Below the pieces are notes generated by a model. That model did not search any database and had not been told where the DNA came from. It saw only the letters and a list, made by a program, of their open reading frames with translations. This document shows, piece by piece, positions 1 through 8,019 of a stretch of 64,000 bases of DNA. Source of the stretch: Candidatus Thiocaldithrix dubininis. Its GTDB lineage: Bacteria > Pseudomonadota > Gammaproteobacteria > Thiotrichales > Thiotrichaceae. The stretch's first letter is position 1. Each line of letters opens with the position of its first letter. The DNA lies in NCBI GenBank assembly GCA_029972135.1, contig CP124755.1, positions 2,232,001-2,296,000 of the forward strand, read 5' to 3'. The translations under genes were made by a program, and so were the position numbers.

Positions 1-664
1 CAGCGCGTTTATTACGGTAATCAATGTAATACGCATGTTCCCATACGTCGATAGTTAATAACGGTTTCAAACCATTGGTAAACGGCACATCGGCATTGCT
101 AGTTTGTACTACCTTCAACTTATCACCGTCCGCCACTAACCACGCCCAACCACTACCGAATTGTGTCATAGCTGCATCCGCTAAGGCTTTTTTAGCTGCT
201 TCTACACTACCAAATGAACTTTCTAATTTTGCTTTTAACGCAGCAGGCGGCTCGCCCCCGCCATTTGGTTTTAAGCTCTGCCAATAAAAATTATGATTCC
301 ACGTTTGCGCCGCATTATTAAAAATCGCTTTGTGTTGGCTATCTTTCGCCGTCGCCGCCACTACCATATCCAAAGGCATATCTGCGAAGGGTGTTCCCAC
401 GACCAACTCATTCAATTTATTGACATAAGCTTGATGATGCTTGCCATAGTGATAGCTCATAGTTTCGCTAGAGATCACGGGGTTAAGCGCATTTTCGGCA
501 TAAGGCAACGAGGGTAACGTATACGCCCCGCCATTACTGGGCTTGGCTGGCACTATAGTGGGCGCAGTCGGAACAGGCGTCGACTCAAGCGCTTGTGCTG
601 TTTTCAATAAAGCTGAACTACTCAGCAGCCCCATACCCATCGTTAAAAAATGGCGTCGGTTCAT
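1..664 (-). CDS. sodB: Fe superoxide dismutase with Tat signal peptide (partial, 3' end outside window)
   Basis: Converts superoxide to peroxide and oxygen. The ATG at 664 opens with [10 protein letters not shown] followed by a hydrophobic stretch and AQA, a twin-arginine (Tat) signal, so export to the periplasm is inferred. The mature part shows the SOD fold: the N-terminal metal-His helix with [24 protein letters not shown] (AAQ before WNH is the Fe-type pattern), FGSGWAWL, and [13 protein letters not shown] with the Asp and His metal ligands. The reading frame runs off the left edge, so only the last few residues are missing. Most SodB proteins are cytoplasmic and lack a leader, so the signal peptide is the unusual point. 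A cambialistic Fe/Mn enzyme cannot be excluded. Confidence 0.93.
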   Translation of the reverse strand, partial: MNRRHFLTMGMGLLSSSALLKTAQALESTPVPTAPTIVPAKPSNGGAYTLPSLPYAENALNPVISSETMSYHYGKHHQAYVNKLNELVVGTPFADMPLDMVVAATAKDSQHKAIFNNAAQTWNHNFYWQSLKPNGGGEPPAALKAKLESSFGSVEAAKKALADAAMTQFGSGWAWLVADGDKLKVVQTSNADVPFTNGLKPLLTIDVWEHAYYIDYRNKRA

Positions 665-767
665 GCGTCTACACTCCTAAATTAAGGCTTAATTGCTTCA
701 ACAGTAGTGTATAGACAGCCTCACTACTTTGCGAAAAATCACAATTTTTAAGCTTAGCGGCTTTTCG

Positions 768-1370
768 TTATTGGGGCTTAACTTGTCCCGTTCCAGGGGG
801 TGGCACAATTTTGGGCATTTTTACAGGTGCAGAAGGTAGACGATGATCCGCATCACGTTGATCTCGAACATTACAATTAGGGTTAGGTTTAGAAATTAAT
901 GGTACACGCACGTCAGACCCTGCACAGGGATTACGATAGGAAACCGGTGGGCGTCGACCCGTTACACTGACTCCACCTTGAGCACTTTCGACTGATTTAG
1001 GTACAACAGGCGGGCGAACAGAGGTAACTGGGGGCGCTGGCGTTGGCGCAACACGTTCGGCATTTTTTAACATTTCTCGAATTTGTGCTTCTGCTGCATC
1101 CAACATATCCATAAGTTCATAGATTTCATCACGCTCTAAACCGTCTTTACGTAATGCTTTTTCACGATTATTAATAAGTGCCTGCTGTTTGCGTAAAACG
1201 GCGATTTCACTTTGGGTTAACGTGCCATTATCAACCCCTTGCTGAATTAATTGGGCATGTTCGGCTTGCAATGCATCAATGGTTTCTCCACCACTATCAG
1301 CGTAACTGACTGAAACCATTAACAACGCCAAACAACTGAAGGTTATAGAAACATAACTACGGACTGACAT
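768..1370 (-). CDS. secreted hypothetical protein with helical N-terminal half
   Basis: A 200-residue protein of unknown function. An N-terminal signal peptide (residues 1-24, ending VSYA) is followed by a charged, probably helical or coiled-coil segment (about 30-105) rich in Gln, Glu, Leu and Arg. The C-terminal half (about 110-200) is low-complexity and Pro/Arg-rich, with two cysteines that could form a disulfide. The start is supported by AGGAG seven bases upstream. It is the last gene of a run of three small exported-protein genes on the minus strand, but each is separated by more than 80 bp, so they need not be one operon. No family recognised. Confidence 0.75.
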   Translation of the reverse strand: MSVRSYVSITFSCLALLMVSVSYADSGGETIDALQAEHAQLIQQGVDNGTLTQSEIAVLRKQQALINNREKALRKDGLERDEIYELMDMLDAAEAQIREMLKNAERVAPTPAPPVTSVRPPVVPKSVESAQGGVSVTGRRPPVSYRNPCAGSDVRVPLISKPNPNCNVRDQRDADHRLPSAPVKMPKIVPPPGTGQVKPQ

Positions 1371-1437
1371 CGCCTACTCCTGGTGAGTTATTAAACGATT
1401 TTTTATTTTTGACTGTATATAAATGTAATAGGAAAAG

Positions 1438-1461
1438 TAGCCATGCTAATGCACATGGCTA
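1438..1461 (-). terminator. Rho-independent terminator after the His/Gly-rich secreted protein gene
   Basis: An 8-bp perfect stem (TAGCCATG / CATGGCTA) with a short loop is followed on the minus strand by CTTTTCC. It lies 25 bp past the stop of the gene ending at 1487. Confidence 0.6.
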
Positions 1462-1486
1462 TCTCTTAAGTTAATGACTGAACCAT

Positions 1487-1813
1487 CTAACGATACCCAC
1501 CGTGTCTATGACCATATCCGCCATGACCGTATCGGTGACCGTCGTGTCTAGGTGCACCATACCAACGCCCACCATGCCAATAGCCACTATACCAACGCCC
1601 ACCGTGCCAATAACCACGAGGCGGCGGTCTACGGCTAGGTCGATGATGCCGTCCCGGTCTATGTCGATCATATACTTTAATGTAAAGCCCATTTCCTAGA
1701 TCCGCGTGTAAGTTCACACCTTGATAAGCGGGTTCTGCTTGGGCAGTGGGGGTAAGGGCTAGCATTCCGGCGAATAGAGCCGTACCCAATATTTTCGATG
1801 TAAAAGAGGACAT
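1487..1813 (-). CDS. small secreted Gly/His/Tyr-rich repeat protein
   Basis: 108 residues. The signal peptide is residues 1-26 (ending AQAEP). A short conserved-looking stretch (VNLHADLGNGLYIKVY) follows, then an Arg/Pro-rich linker, two copies of GYWHGGRWY (about 70-90) and a His/Gly-rich tail. GGAG lies eight bases before the ATG. It resembles the next gene (1885-2451), which has the same layout of leader, GVxLH segment, GYWYHGRWY motif and Gly-rich tail, so the two are probably related. Histidine richness could bind metal, but that is a guess. Function unknown. Confidence 0.7.
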   Translation of the reverse strand: MSSFTSKILGTALFAGMLALTPTAQAEPAYQGVNLHADLGNGLYIKVYDRHRPGRHHRPSRRPPPRGYWHGGRWYSGYWHGGRWYGAPRHDGHRYGHGGYGHRHGGYR

Positions 1814-1884
1814 ATTCTTTACTCCTACTGATTAACGTTAGCCTGCAAACATTTTGCTAGGAATTACGACGCACCTTACGCTTC

Positions 1885-2451
1885 TTAATTGTTGTCACGC
1901 CCACCTCCGCCGTTGTTGCCGTCGCCACGTCTGCCGCCGCCACCATTGTTACCGTCGCCACGTCCGCCGCCACCATTGTTACCGTCGCCACGTCCGCCAC
2001 CGCCATTGTTACCGTCGCCACGTCCGCCACCACCATTGTTACCATCACCGCGTCCGCCGCCACCATTATTACCGTCGCCACGTCCGCCACCACCATTGTT
2101 ACCATCACCGCGTCCGCCGCCACCATTATTACCGTCGCCACGTCCGCCGCCATGTCTTCCATCATCACGATCACCACGATGTCCACCACCGTAATCACCG
2201 CCATATCTTCCGGGGCGATGATGAGGATAGCGATAACCCGGATAACGATGCCCCGGATACCATCGGCCGTGATACCAGTAGCCTACGGGACGATAACCAC
2301 CGTAAAACTCTGCCGAAATACCGTTGCCTGAGGTTTTGTGTAAAGTAACACCGGGAAAGCCAACGACAATATCTGCATGAGCTGCGGAAGTCATGCTTAA
2401 TAAACCTGCTACAATTGCAGCAGTCAATAGTTTGGTTTTATAGGTACACAT
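1885..2451 (-). CDS. secreted Gly-rich protein with eight decapeptide repeats
   Basis: 188 residues. The signal peptide (1-26, ending SAAHA) is followed by VGFPGVTLHKTSGNG, a GYWYHGRWYPGHRY motif, and a long C-terminal tail of eight GRGDGNNGGG-type repeats. The repeated RGD triplets are seen directly; whether they act in adhesion is unknown. The 30-bp coding repeat is very regular and probably varies in number between strains. The opposite strand has long open frames through the repeat because of its composition; the leader peptide identifies the minus-strand frame as the real one. Related by layout to the gene at 1487-1813. Confidence 0.72.
   Translation of the reverse strand: MCTYKTKLLTAAIVAGLLSMTSAAHADIVVGFPGVTLHKTSGNGISAEFYGGYRPVGYWYHGRWYPGHRYPGYRYPHHRPGRYGGDYGGGHRGDRDDGRHGGGRGDGNNGGGGRGDGNNGGGGRGDGNNGGGGRGDGNNGGGGRGDGNNGGGGRGDGNNGGGGRGDGNNGGGGRRGDGNNGGGGRDNN
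1900..2152. repeat. 30-bp coding minisatellite (8 units, partly organised as 60-bp dimers)
   Basis: Units of 30 bp alternate between two variants (accgtcgcca... and accatcaccg...), so part of the array repeats as a near-identical 60-bp dimer. One unit carries a 3-bp insertion that adds an extra Arg. All length changes are multiples of three, which keeps the host gene in frame. Confidence 0.9.
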
Positions 2452-2634
2452 CTCGATCCCTCCTCATTTTCTTTTTAAATTTAATCCTTTAGTTTGTACC
2501 CTAAAGCTTAGGTCAAGTGTGCAGACTTCACCACCGACCAAACGGATATATTCAAATGACTATATTCAACTAGCATCTGTATTAAAAAACGCTACTATAT
2601 GCCCTCTTCCTGATGAGATTAGAACCCCTACGTT

Positions 2635-3999
2635 ATGAATCGACTGGAATGGCGGGTTACCGCTTCATTAGCTGCTATTTATGCGGTGCGCATGTTGGGC
2701 TTATTTATGATTCTGCCAGTATTTACGCTATATGCGGAATCTTTGCCCGGTTATAGCGCCGCGCTGGCAGGTTTAGCGATTGGTATTTACGGCTTAACCC
2801 AAGCGACTTTTCAAATCCCACTGGGGATTCTGTCGGATAAAGTAGGACGCAAACCGGTCATTGTGGGCGGCTTATTAGTATTTGCGCTAGGCAGCATAAT
2901 AGCGGCGGTGGCGCATTCATTAGTGGGGATTATTATCGGGCGGGCCATTCAAGGCATGGGCGCGGTAGCAGGTCCAACGATGGCATTAGCGGCTGATTTA
3001 ACCCGCGAGGAAAATCGCACACGCATTATGGCTATTATCGGCATGACGATTGGATTGTCATTCATGGCGGGTATGGTGCTAGGTCCTCTGATTAATCAAT
3101 ATGCAGGCGTGCCGGGTATTTTCTGGCTGACAATGGTTTTAGCCCTCATCGGCATTGTATTAGTGCTCTTTGCCATTCCTACCCCGTTACAAGCTAAGCA
3201 ACATCGTGACGCGGGGGTTATGCAAGGCTATCTCATGACGGCGCTCAAGAATCAAGCCCTAGTACGCATGAATATTGGCGTGTTTATTTTACATTTAGTC
3301 ATGACCGCTAATTTTTTAGTATTACCGCCGATTTTTGAACATGATCTAAATTTACCGCGTATCGACCATTGGCGCGTGTATTTACCCATTTTTGTTGGGT
3401 CATTCTTATTATCCATTCCGCTGATTATTATGGCAGAAACTAAACATAAAATTCGCAGCCTATTAATTGCCAGCACGATTGCCATTTTATTAGCTGAACT
3501 ATTAATGGCGTTTAGTTATACCCATATTAGCGGGCTATTAGCGGCTTTCTTCTTATTCTTCGTAGGTTTTAACTTTCTAGAAGCCATTCAACCCTCCTTG
3601 GTAGCTAAATATTCCAATGTCAGTACTAAAGGCACAGCAATGGGTATTTTCAGCAGCTCTCAGTTTTTAGGTATATTTGCGGGCGGCTCATTAGGCGGCA
3701 TTGTTAATCATCACTGGGGTGCTAGCGGCGTATTCTTATTGAGTGCACTTGTGGTAGCAGTTTGGCTAATAATTGCCTTGCGCTTACCTGCTCCTAGTTT
3801 TTATACCAGCCGTTTATTAAAATTACGCGGCGAATTATTAATGAATCCACAGCAATTAGAACAAAATTTATTATCAATCGCTGGGGTCAAAGAAGTGGCA
3901 CTTGCCCCAGATGAACAAGTTGCTTATTTAAAAGTAGATAAAAGCAGCTTAGATGAAAATACTTTACTAGCTTTTACCCCACATTCCGCAACCACTTAA
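2635..3999 (+). CDS. yajR: MFS efflux transporter with C-terminal YAM domain (YajR family)
   Basis: 454 residues, the same length as E. coli YajR. Twelve predicted membrane segments make up the major-facilitator core. Motif A (GILSDKVGRKP) sits at about residues 64-74 in the loop between helices 2 and 3, DLTREENRTR follows helix 4, and GTAMGIFSSSQFLG lies in the C-terminal bundle. After the last helix a soluble segment (about 395-450: a helix, then GVKEVALAPDEQVAYLKVDK) matches the ferredoxin-like YAM domain typical of YajR. It acts in the inner membrane as a proton-driven exporter; the substrate is not known. The ribosome-binding site is weak. Confidence 0.88.
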   Translation: MNRLEWRVTASLAAIYAVRMLGLFMILPVFTLYAESLPGYSAALAGLAIGIYGLTQATFQIPLGILSDKVGRKPVIVGGLLVFALGSIIAAVAHSLVGIIIGRAIQGMGAVAGPTMALAADLTREENRTRIMAIIGMTIGLSFMAGMVLGPLINQYAGVPGIFWLTMVLALIGIVLVLFAIPTPLQAKQHRDAGVMQGYLMTALKNQALVRMNIGVFILHLVMTANFLVLPPIFEHDLNLPRIDHWRVYLPIFVGSFLLSIPLIIMAETKHKIRSLLIASTIAILLAELLMAFSYTHISGLLAAFFLFFVGFNFLEAIQPSLVAKYSNVSTKGTAMGIFSSSQFLGIFAGGSLGGIVNHHWGASGVFLLSALVVAVWLIIALRLPAPSFYTSRLLKLRGELLMNPQQLEQNLLSIAGVKEVALAPDEQVAYLKVDKSSLDENTLLAFTPHSATT

Positions 4000-4025
4000 T
4001 AAAACATGGCTCAAGGGTACAAAGA

Positions 4026-4493
4026 TTAATCAACTTCTAGCACCACTTGCATTCTACGAATATTTGCATCAGAGAATTGACGGTGTTGTTTCACTTTTTT
4101 TAACAGTTGCTTAGCTGATGTTAAATTATTACCGGCATAAACTGCCATAAAGCTTACTTGACGATTGACATTGGTATACCAAACCGGTGATTCATCTGCG
4201 CATTGATAACGCTCAACAAATACTTTATTGCGGGGAAATAATTGTTGGGTGCGTAACCGCTCTTTTTCTCCAATAGAACAATGTGCAGCAGTTTTCAATA
4301 TAATTGCATAAAATGGATTTGAGCGATCTTCTGCAACCGCTAAGCCGCGATTATTCGCCTGAAAGTTCAAATCTGCTGGATGAATAAGATTGGAAGCTGA
4401 GGGTGAACCGTAAATATCACCGGGAGCAGCTTGTGCGATACCCAAATGCAAAAAAACACCTATCATTAATAAGCGCACACAAACTATTTTCAT
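4026..4493 (-). CDS. secreted hypothetical protein, possible divergent SPOR-like domain
   Basis: 155 residues with a signal peptide (1-22, ending AQAAP). The C-terminal 95 residues read as strand-helix-strand-strand-helix-strand: FYAIILKTA, a Lys/Arg helix, KVFVERYQC, VSFMAVYAG, a Lys-rich helix, MQVVLEV. That order resembles the SPOR peptidoglycan-binding fold, but no diagnostic motif is present, so this is only a suggestion. Two cysteines (AHC and YQC) could form a disulfide in the periplasm. It lies just beyond the histidine-kinase gene on the same strand, separated by about 120 bp of AT-rich DNA. Confidence 0.6.
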   Translation of the reverse strand: MKIVCVRLLMIGVFLHLGIAQAAPGDIYGSPSASNLIHPADLNFQANNRGLAVAEDRSNPFYAIILKTAAHCSIGEKERLRTQQLFPRNKVFVERYQCADESPVWYTNVNRQVSFMAVYAGNNLTSAKQLLKKVKQHRQFSDANIRRMQVVLEVD

Positions 4494-4617
4494 AAAATTA
4501 TTTATCCATAGTGTAAAAATATAAAATAATAGAATCTACCCACTCTGCATACTCTCTAATTGAATGTATTCAAACGGCTATTATTTTGTATTTAATAAAG
4601 TTTACAATCATACTAAC

Positions 4618-6795
4618 TTAAATAATTGGCAGAACAATATTAATACATAACTGTAGCTCAGGTTGCATCGTCAATAATATGCTGATGTTACCCTTTAAAC
4701 GGTGCAGTCGAGTCCGAATACTGTGCATTCCAGTTCCTTCATGCCAGTGCTCTGGTGTTGCAATTTGACCATCATGCATCAAAGTAAGGTTTAATTGTTG
4801 TTTATCCAATATAACTATTTGCACTTCGATATGACGCGGATGAGCATGTTTGAGCGCATTGCTCACCAATTCTCTTAGTATTTGGCTTAAATCGAGTAGT
4901 TGATAAGTACTTAATTGGATGGCATCCACACTTTCATCTTGTAACCAAAGCAACTCAACTCCCACTAATTCAGTTCGTTCCGCAATTTCCACCCGCCAAT
5001 CTGCTAAACTTTCACTCAAAAAAGAGATATTTTTCTTTAAAGAAAGACGAATCGTATCGCGTAAAGTAGTTAAAGCCTGTTTAACCTGTAGACGATTTTC
5101 TGGATTAGATAGCTTATAAGTAAGCGTTAATAATTGCGCACCGACTGTATCATGTAAGTCGTGCATAATACGGCGGCGTTCTTCTAAAACGGCATGTTCA
5201 CGAATATTACTGGCATTATGTGCTAAGCGAATGATAGCCAATAACGAATTAACATTTTTAATATCAGCTTTATTAAATAATCTTGCAGCCATTTGCTTGC
5301 CACTTAACAAATAGGCGCTTGTACCAATTAAATTCGGCACACGCAGCACTAAACCATTATCGACTAACACGACTTTGCAATCTGTTTGCTGAATGGTATA
5401 AATATTTAAGGGTTTAAATTTTTCATTCAAAGCTTGGTACCAAATCTTTTCAAATTCCCCACTAAAATTTGCTTGTAAAATTGATTGGCTAAAATATTCA
5501 AGAAAATCCTGAAGAATTTGATAATTATCTGGCAATAGTTTGGTTAATAATAATTGACGCAGAGGAAAATAGACAAAGCCTACAATTAGAATAGATAAAC
5601 TTAATGCATAAACTTCCGAAGCTTGAAACAAGCCAATCAGTACAACATCGACTATTACAATTAAGCTACCGCCAATAACCCATAATAATGATTTAAACCA
5701 CCAATATTCAATCGAAAATAAATGATACCTAACAATACCAATGCCCCAACCTAAGAACATACTGATCAATAAAATTCTGGCACTTAGTGTACTAATGATA
5801 GGATTTACTTCCAAAATCATAGGAACAGCATGAAAGATAACAATTAGCCAAGCAGGTAATAAAACCGATAATTGTAGAACCAGTACCGTAGTACGATTAA
5901 TAGGATTACCTGTAGAAAGTTGCCATTGTTTATAGAACAACCACGACGCAAATAATAGCATCGGCAAAATAGGTAGAATAAAAATATGTAAAGGCAGCTC
6001 TATCCATTTAAAATAATAGTTAAGCGTTAATACTAAAAAAACAATTGGTAAAATATACAGATAATGTTTACTGATAACTTTATTGGGATAAAACCCAATC
6101 AGAATTAAAACTACGCACATGAAGCTATAAAAGAAAAAGGCTTCTAAGCCAGCTAAAGCATTTAGCAAATCAGCATTAATATATAATTCTCTGCTACTAA
6201 TAAGCCGATAAATAGATTGTGCGCCAAAATAGCTAAGGCTCGCAATGAGCAAACAAACAGATTCTAAGCGATAGGGTTTATAAACCCAAATCATTACACC
6301 AATCAACAGCCCAATGGTATTACTAATAAATAACCCCCAAAAAAGCAGTTCTAGGCTGTACAAGGGGGTATTTTGATGAGGAAATAAGCTAACTACTTCA
6401 TTATTGCCCAAAACCAAATTAATTCGCTTTTCGTGTTTTAATATTTCCTCTAATTTGGTTTGCAAAGCTAAATAATTATGAAAATCCACAAAATTTTTAT
6501 TAGCTAATGCACCTTTTAATACATTTCCATTTAAAGTGATATAGTGATCTTTCCAGATTATTCCCTTAATCAGATCATCTTCAAATAATTTATGATGCGC
6601 TGGTGAATCATCTTGTACTTTTGTAACAAAAAGATCTTGCTGATAATTTTCTAATTGAATGCCTAACCACGGTTGTTGCACGCGAACCGAAATAATTAAA
6701 ATCTCAGTAAAGATAATTAATAAAAATGCCGCAAATAATATAACAATAGGCGCAACATAGTAATCTTTAAATAAAACTTTACTAGTTAGCCACAT
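4618..6795 (-). CDS. membrane sensor histidine kinase, NarX/DegS (HisKA_3) type
   Basis: 725 residues. A first membrane helix (about 12-35) is followed by a PDZ-like extracytoplasmic segment (about 40-130: WLGIQLENY, FVTKVQDDSPA, DLIKGIIW), then about seven more membrane helices (about 145-420). Next come a linker, a HisKA_3 dimerisation domain with the phospho-acceptor motif MHDLHDTVGAQ (about 545-555), and an HATPase_c domain with ELVSNALKHAH and GTGMHSIRTRL near the C-terminus. It phosphorylates the regulator encoded just upstream, whose gene overlaps this one by 14 bp. The signal is unknown. The PDZ-like insertion between helices 1 and 2 suggests sensing of an envelope protein or peptide. 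Base composition is clearly more AT-rich than the metabolic genes nearby. Confidence 0.88.
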   Translation of the reverse strand: MWLTSKVLFKDYYVAPIVILFAAFLLIIFTEILIISVRVQQPWLGIQLENYQQDLFVTKVQDDSPAHHKLFEDDLIKGIIWKDHYITLNGNVLKGALANKNFVDFHNYLALQTKLEEILKHEKRINLVLGNNEVVSLFPHQNTPLYSLELLFWGLFISNTIGLLIGVMIWVYKPYRLESVCLLIASLSYFGAQSIYRLISSRELYINADLLNALAGLEAFFFYSFMCVVLILIGFYPNKVISKHYLYILPIVFLVLTLNYYFKWIELPLHIFILPILPMLLFASWLFYKQWQLSTGNPINRTTVLVLQLSVLLPAWLIVIFHAVPMILEVNPIISTLSARILLISMFLGWGIGIVRYHLFSIEYWWFKSLLWVIGGSLIVIVDVVLIGLFQASEVYALSLSILIVGFVYFPLRQLLLTKLLPDNYQILQDFLEYFSQSILQANFSGEFEKIWYQALNEKFKPLNIYTIQQTDCKVVLVDNGLVLRVPNLIGTSAYLLSGKQMAARLFNKADIKNVNSLLAIIRLAHNASNIREHAVLEERRRIMHDLHDTVGAQLLTLTYKLSNPENRLQVKQALTTLRDTIRLSLKKNISFLSESLADWRVEIAERTELVGVELLWLQDESVDAIQLSTYQLLDLSQILRELVSNALKHAHPRHIEVQIVILDKQQLNLTLMHDGQIATPEHWHEGTGMHSIRTRLHRLKGNISILLTMQPELQLCINIVLPII

Positions 6796-7492
6796 TAATT
6801 AATCCTAAACGACAGGCTTCTACTGCGGCTTCAGCCCGGCTGGAAATATCCAATTTTTGGTATACATCCCGGATATAACGCGCAATCGTATTCGCGGATA
6901 GATCTAATAAACGGGCAATTTCTTTACGACTTAGACCTTTTGCGACTAAGACTAATACTTCAACTTCTCGACTACTTAAAGCATTACTCGTTATTAAATT
7001 TGTTTTTTCTGGCGCAGGATTTTCAACATGGGTTTCTAATTTCTTTCCTAGCGTATCCAATTGAAAATACCGCAAAATCCGCCTAGCGACCGAAGGTGAA
7101 AGCGGGGGGTCACCTGTTAAAATACCGCGCAATTTTTGAATAAAAACGGGTTCAGGAGAATCTTTTAATAAGTAGCCTTTTGCTCCCAAACGTAGCGCTT
7201 GCAAAATATGTTCATCATCATCAAAAATAGTACTAATAACGATGACGCAATGCGGTGAATGCTGCAAAATGGATGGAATCAAATCTAAACCATTACCATC
7301 GGGTAGGTTAATATCAAGCAATACTAGATTAAAAATCTGATTTTGATTCAAGCTATCGCATACACTGCGATAACTATCACAAAGTGTAATATTAATATCT
7401 GGAAATGAGATTAATAAAACCCTAACTAACCATTTTCCTGTCTCACCAATATCCTCGACTATTAAAGCATGTTGCATATTGTTATATCTCAT
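6782..7492 (-). CDS. NarL/LuxR-family response regulator
   Basis: 236 residues from the ATG at 7492, chosen because AAGG lies nine bases upstream. A TTG three codons earlier and an ATG five codons later are alternatives. The receiver domain has the acidic pair in LIVEDIGETG, the phospho-acceptor Asp in LVLLDINLPDGNG and the Lys in YLLKDSPEP. The C-terminal LuxR helix-turn-helix is clear (SSREVEVLVLVAKGLSRKEIARLL ... SANTIARYIRDVYQKLDISSR). It is the DNA-binding partner of the overlapping histidine kinase. The targets are unknown; the divergent small secreted-protein gene at 7746 is one candidate by position. Confidence 0.9.
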   Translation of the reverse strand: MRYNNMQHALIVEDIGETGKWLVRVLLISFPDINITLCDSYRSVCDSLNQNQIFNLVLLDINLPDGNGLDLIPSILQHSPHCVIVISTIFDDDEHILQALRLGAKGYLLKDSPEPVFIQKLRGILTGDPPLSPSVARRILRYFQLDTLGKKLETHVENPAPEKTNLITSNALSSREVEVLVLVAKGLSRKEIARLLDLSANTIARYIRDVYQKLDISSRAEAAVEACRLGLINVAN

Positions 7493-7745
7493 TCCTAGCA
7501 ACCTTAGACTATATACAAGTTAAGTCCGTGCAAGGCTTAAAATTATCTATATGCCATTGATCTTAAGATAATCGGCACTGTCACTATCATAATATTCGTA
7601 TTACCACAACCGTCTATTTAGAGGCATTCATTTGCAGGGTTTACTAATTAGTACTGTTTCACCATATTAAAAGCTACTTGATAAATTTAAGCCAAGCTTA
7701 CTCGCTATCACAAACTCACAGTAGGCTATCTATAAAGGAGATAAT

Positions 7746-7985
7746 ATGAACAAATGGAATATATTGTTGCTCATAGTGTTAGTGACAAGCTATGACGCTG
7801 CTGTTGCTAAACAGAAAGAACCACGCCTTATCTGTGATCGTCATGGCCATTGCCATTACGAATATGCAGGCGGTGGGGGTGGGAGAGTTGTGCCTAATCC
7901 ACCGCCATTAAGACCGCGTCCAGACTATGTACCGCCTAGATTTACACCACCTAGACCGCAACCACGTCCCACGCCTAACAAATAA
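7746..7985 (+). CDS. small secreted protein with Cys/His cluster and Pro-rich tail
   Basis: 79 residues. The signal peptide is 1-21 (ending AAVA), then KEPRLICDRHGHCHYEYAGGGGG, containing two Cys and three His within nine residues, then a Pro/Arg-rich tail. AAGGAGAT seven bases upstream is a strong ribosome-binding site, so this is very likely a real gene despite its size. It is transcribed divergently from the response-regulator gene, which makes it a plausible target of that system. Function unknown; the Cys/His cluster could bind metal or form a disulfide. Confidence 0.75.
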   Translation: MNKWNILLLIVLVTSYDAAVAKQKEPRLICDRHGHCHYEYAGGGGGRVVPNPPPLRPRPDYVPPRFTPPRPQPRPTPNK

Positions 7986-8014
7986 AAAAGGGGGATTTCT
8001 ACTCCCCCCTTTTT
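7984..8014. terminator. bidirectional Rho-independent terminator
   Basis: AAAAAGGGGG and CCCCCCTTTTT flank a short loop between two convergent genes. The T-run on one side and the A-run on the other serve both strands. Confidence 0.85.
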
Positions 8015-8019
8015 ATTGA

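Noticed and set aside
1900..2152. CRISPR-like array
   Set aside because: The 30-bp units are directly contiguous with no spacers, code for a regular peptide, and no cas genes are present.
1854..2348. Long open frames on both strands across the Gly-rich repeat (His/Arg-rich and Pro-rich products)
   Set aside because: They are shadows of the 30-bp repeat. Only the minus-strand frame with a signal peptide and a sensible N-terminus is credible.
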